Below, one piece after another: positions 16,140 through 18,776 of a stretch of DNA of 18,776 nucleotides (positions within the stretch are counted from its first letter, which is position 1; each line of letters begins with the position of its first letter). A program made the translations under genes and the position numbers. The notes below the pieces were generated by a model. The model ran no database searches. It was not told the DNA's origin and worked only from the letters and a program-made list of their open reading frames with translations. This stretch comes from Chloroflexota bacterium. GTDB lineage: Bacteria; Chloroflexota; Dehalococcoidia; Dehalococcoidales; RBG-16-60-22. The stretch is taken from the NCBI GenBank assembly GCA_022574315.1, contig JACZSH010000015.1, forward strand, positions 1 through 18,776. The letters run 5' to 3'.

Positions 16140-17216
16140 TCATAGCCTTCTTTTCGCCCGGGGGTACGAACCGAGCACTTTAACAAAATTTGACGTCTGA
16201 TCCAGCCATTCCAGTGCTTCCTGGGCGGACTTATCAGTCCGGTGTCCATCGAAATCCAGGTAGAAATTATACTGCCACGGCTTGAGTCGGGTTGGTCGGG
16301 ACTCAAGCTTGGTCAGGTTAATATCCCGCCGGGAAAACTCCCCCAGGAAAGCGTACAATGCCCCCGGTCGATTTTTGGTGGAGAAGATAATCGAGGTCTT
16401 GTCGTCGCCGGTGGGAGGAGCGTCCTCTTTAGCCAGGACGAAAAACCGGGTGAAGTTATTGGGGTTGTCTTCAATCTCCTGTGCCAGCACCTTCATGCCA
16501 TAAATTTCTGCCGCCCGGGCGCTGGCAATGGCGGCGCTATCGGAGAGTCCTTTTTCTTTTATCATTTTCACGCTGCCGGCGGTATCATAGGTGGGAACCA
16601 ACTCGCAGCCCAGGTGTTTGAGGAAACTTCGGCATTGCGCCAGGGCCTGGGGATGAGAATAGATTTTCCTGATGGTATCCAGCCCGGCGCCGTGGCTGGC
16701 GATAAGGCAGTGGATGACGCGAACCTCCGTCTCGCCACATACTCTGAGACTGGAATCGAGCAGCAGGTCATATACCCGGCTGATAATCCCCTCCAGTGAG
16801 TTTTCCACCGGGACCACGCCGAATTGCACCTTAGCTTCTTCCACAATCTTGAACACCTCTTCCAGGCTTTCGCAGGGCCGGCTCCCTACCGAAGCCCCGA
16901 AAAACTGGAAAACAGCTTCCTCGCTGTAGGCACCGACCTCACCCTGGAAAGCCGCCTCAATTCCCTGGATATTTTTACAGGCGGTGATAATGCGGCGGTA
17001 AATATCCTCGATATCATCCTGGCGAACGCCTTTTTCAGAGGCAATTCGCCTGACATTTGCCAGCACCCTGTTTTCTCTCTCTTTGTCCTCGACCACCTTA
17101 TTCTGGGTCTTCTTGCCCTTGCCTATCTCTTCGGCAATCTTGACTCTTTCGCCAATGAGACCGACTATCCGGCTATCAACGTCATCTATATTTTTGCGTA
17201 AATCTTCCAGGTTCAT
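16140..17216 (-). CDS. pheA: Bifunctional chorismate mutase / prephenate dehydratase (P-protein)
   Basis: A 358-residue protein that turns chorismate into prephenate and then phenylpyruvate, committing it to phenylalanine. Residues 1-85 are an AroQ-type chorismate mutase helix bundle (LRKNIDDVDSRIVGLIGER). Residues about 92-265 are the dehydratase, with GEVGAYSEEA (92-101), GVVPVENSLEG (133-143), SHPQALAQC (187-195) and the catalytic TRF (256-258). From about 275 to the end is an ACT domain with GALYAFL and ESRP (305-308), the phenylalanine-binding feedback site. I start at the ATG 17214-17216, which overlaps the aroC stop as ATGA, because the upstream in-frame extension lies inside aroC and is unlike the family. 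Confidence 0.96.
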   Translation of the reverse strand: MNLEDLRKNIDDVDSRIVGLIGERVKIAEEIGKGKKTQNKVVEDKERENRVLANVRRIASEKGVRQDDIEDIYRRIITACKNIQGIEAAFQGEVGAYSEEAVFQFFGASVGSRPCESLEEVFKIVEEAKVQFGVVPVENSLEGIISRVYDLLLDSSLRVCGETEVRVIHCLIASHGAGLDTIRKIYSHPQALAQCRSFLKHLGCELVPTYDTAGSVKMIKEKGLSDSAAIASARAAEIYGMKVLAQEIEDNPNNFTRFFVLAKEDAPPTGDDKTSIIFSTKNRPGALYAFLGEFSRRDINLTKLESRPTRLKPWQYNFYLDFDGHRTDKSAQEALEWLDQTSNFVKVLGSYPRAKRRL

Positions 17217-18304
17217 TTTATTACCCCCGGAATTATCCCCGCCCGCATGGCAAAATCGCACAACGTCACCGCCATCATGGCTTCGATAACGACTACCGCC
17301 CGGGGTACGATACAAACATCATGCCTGCCCCGGACGGCCAGGTTGGCCTTTTCCAGCGTCTTTATGTTAACTGTTTGCTGGTTTTGGGCGATAGAAGCGA
17401 TTGGTTTGACCACCACCCGCAAAACTATCGGCATGCCATTACTGATACCGCCCAGTACACCGCCGGCGTTATTGGTCAGCGTTTTTATTTCGCCGTCAGC
17501 CACGGTAAAGGGGTCGTTATTTTCCGAACCTCTTTTACCCGCCGCCGAGAACCCGGCGCCAAATTCGACTCCTTTGACCGCCGGCACCGCCAGCATGGCT
17601 TTTGCCAGCGCCCCATCCAGAGTATCGAAAACCGGCTCACCCAGGCCGACGGGGACATTACGGGCGATACCCTCAATCACACCGCCCAGGCTGTCACCTT
17701 CCGCCCTGGCCTTTTCAATCAGCGCCTCCATTTCCGACGCCGCCGCCGGATCGGCACAGCGGAGGATATTGCTTTCAACTTTTTCCTTTATCTCATCGAA
17801 GTCACGAGGGGCGGCTTTTATCCCGCCGATTTCCACCGTATGAGCAAGTACCTCGATATTCTTCAGGCGCAGCAGTTTCCTGGCGAGCGCCCCGGCCATT
17901 ACCCAGCCCACGGTTATTCTCCCTGAAAACCGGCCGCTTCCCCGGAAATCATTGAAACCGCCGTACTTCATGAAAGCGGTATAGTCAGCATGCCCCGGAC
18001 GGAGCAGGTACCTGGTCTTCTCGTATTCGCTGGAGTCGATATCTTTATTCCAGACCAGGAAACAGACCGGAGCACCGGTAGTAATGCCGTTGAATACGCC
18101 GGATAAAATCTCGACCCTGTCCTCTTCAACGCGCCGGGTGGCCGCGGCACCACCCCCCGGTTTTCGCCGGTCCACGTCTTTCTGAATATCTTCCCCGGTG
18201 ACCGGCAGGCCGGCCGGACAGCCGTCAACGACGACGCCGACGCAGCTGCCGTGACTTTCACCAAAGCTGGTTACCTTAAAAAGTTCGCCGAAACTATTAC
18301 CCAT
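17213..18304 (-). CDS. aroC: Chorismate synthase
   Basis: A 363-residue enzyme that uses reduced FMN to make chorismate from EPSP, the last common step of aromatic synthesis. Seen: FKVTSFGESHGSCVG (9-23, catalytic His18), DRRKPGG, EILSGVFNGITTGAP, RPGHADYT (102-109, His105) and GVEFGAGF. In the FMN region this protein reads RGSGRFSGRITVGW where many enzymes have R-G-G-G-R-S-S-A-R-E-T, so it belongs to the FSGR variant also seen in other lineages. The ATG at 18302-18304 overlaps the aroA stop by 8 nt; the end overlaps pheA by 4 nt. Such overlaps imply translational coupling in one operon. Confidence 0.97.
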   Translation of the reverse strand: MGNSFGELFKVTSFGESHGSCVGVVVDGCPAGLPVTGEDIQKDVDRRKPGGGAAATRRVEEDRVEILSGVFNGITTGAPVCFLVWNKDIDSSEYEKTRYLLRPGHADYTAFMKYGGFNDFRGSGRFSGRITVGWVMAGALARKLLRLKNIEVLAHTVEIGGIKAAPRDFDEIKEKVESNILRCADPAAASEMEALIEKARAEGDSLGGVIEGIARNVPVGLGEPVFDTLDGALAKAMLAVPAVKGVEFGAGFSAAGKRGSENNDPFTVADGEIKTLTNNAGGVLGGISNGMPIVLRVVVKPIASIAQNQQTVNIKTLEKANLAVRGRHDVCIVPRAVVVIEAMMAVTLCDFAMRAGIIPGVIK

Positions 18305-18776
18305 CGGTCTCCAGTTTACCTCCAGTGCTCTCCAGTATATCCCAGAATTGCGGAAAAGTCTTGTTGACGCATTCGGCACCCTCAATGACGGTGCCGCCGA
18401 CCACCGTGCCCAGCACGCTGAACGCCATGGCGATGCGATGGTCGTTCATGCTGTCGATAATCGCGCCGCGCGGCGTCGAACCAACAATGGTCAGTTTATT
18501 CCTCTCCTCGATAACCTTGACCCCCATCCTCTCCAGCCCTTCTTTCACGGCGGTCACCCGGTTCGACTCTTTTAATCGCGCCCGGGCAATGCCGGTGAAC
18601 TCACTGGCTCCTTCGGCAACGGCCGCTAAAACCGCTACCGTAGGCAAGAGGTCGATGCAATCGGTCAGGTCGGCACGCAGCGCCTTTAATTTCGCTTTGG
18701 TAACGGTGACGGCATGACGATTTATCTCAACCGCAGCCCCCATGTCCTGCAGAAAGGTTAATATCATCTTATCTCC
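18297..18776 (-). CDS. aroA: 3-phosphoshikimate 1-carboxyvinyltransferase (EPSP synthase), C-terminal part
   Basis: The gene runs off the right edge; its last 159 codons are visible. The enzyme joins phosphoenolpyruvate to shikimate 3-phosphate. Recognised parts: CIDLLPTVAVLAAVAEG with the catalytic-type Asp, FTGIARARLKESNR, and the NDHRIAMAFSVLG segment near the C-terminus. The usual K-E-S/T-D-R reads K-E-S-N-R here, an Asn for Asp change next to residues that contact PEP. Its stop overlaps the aroC start as ATGGGTAA. It is the first of four visible genes in this operon, whose promoter lies beyond the window. Confidence 0.95.
   Translation of the reverse strand, partial: GDKMILTFLQDMGAAVEINRHAVTVTKAKLKALRADLTDCIDLLPTVAVLAAVAEGASEFTGIARARLKESNRVTAVKEGLERMGVKVIEERNKLTIVGSTPRGAIIDSMNDHRIAMAFSVLGTVVGGTVIEGAECVNKTFPQFWDILESTGGKLETDG

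Overview
The window is a compact, moderately GC-rich bacterial chromosome segment made almost entirely of housekeeping genes. It looks like Chloroflexota, probably class Dehalococcoidia. Three things point there: a SecA with an insertion before the 'ADITYGT' segment of the kind I recall from Chloroflexota; the contiguous order aroA-aroC-pheA-tyrA; and an archaeal-looking STT3 oligosaccharyltransferase next to rho and a short transaldolase-like aldolase. The placement is from memory of family features, not from a search.

Layout. (1) Positions 1-1356, + strand: the 3' end of pnp with an RG/RPG-rich tail runs straight into the 3' remnant of valS in another frame, followed by a universal stress protein gene. 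(2) Positions 1395-6610, - strand: a tight operon reading prs, a DUF2007-like gene, secA, then three small poorly characterised genes, one of which is an orphan PolX-type helix-hairpin-helix domain. A good extended -10 box lies before prs. (3) Positions 6833-8077, - strand: glyA, with its own candidate promoter. (4) Positions 8412-14691, + strand: pyrG, an fsa/tal-like aldolase, rho and an STT3-type oligosaccharyltransferase. A near-consensus promoter drives pyrG after a leader of about 170 nt. (5) Positions 14692-15266: a palindromic mobile-type repeat, a clear promoter and a small unknown gene. (6) Positions 15261-18776, - strand: tyrA, pheA, aroC and the 3' part of aroA, the end of an aromatic amino acid operon whose genes overlap or nearly touch.

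How the genes work together. Prs makes PRPP, GlyA makes one-carbon units and PyrG makes CTP, so the middle of the window serves nucleotide supply. SecA drives protein export, and the STT3 enzyme probably glycosylates proteins on the outer face of the membrane. The aro block takes shikimate-pathway intermediates through EPSP and chorismate to the branches for phenylalanine and tyrosine. I see no convincing intrinsic terminator (stem plus U-run) anywhere in the window; rho itself is present.

No new defence system, CRISPR array, prophage or insertion sequence is visible. The most unusual points are the pnp/valS junction at a 15-bp repeat, the secA-linked small genes, the palindromic element at 14740-14826, and substitutions in normally conserved motifs of PyrG, Prs and AroA.
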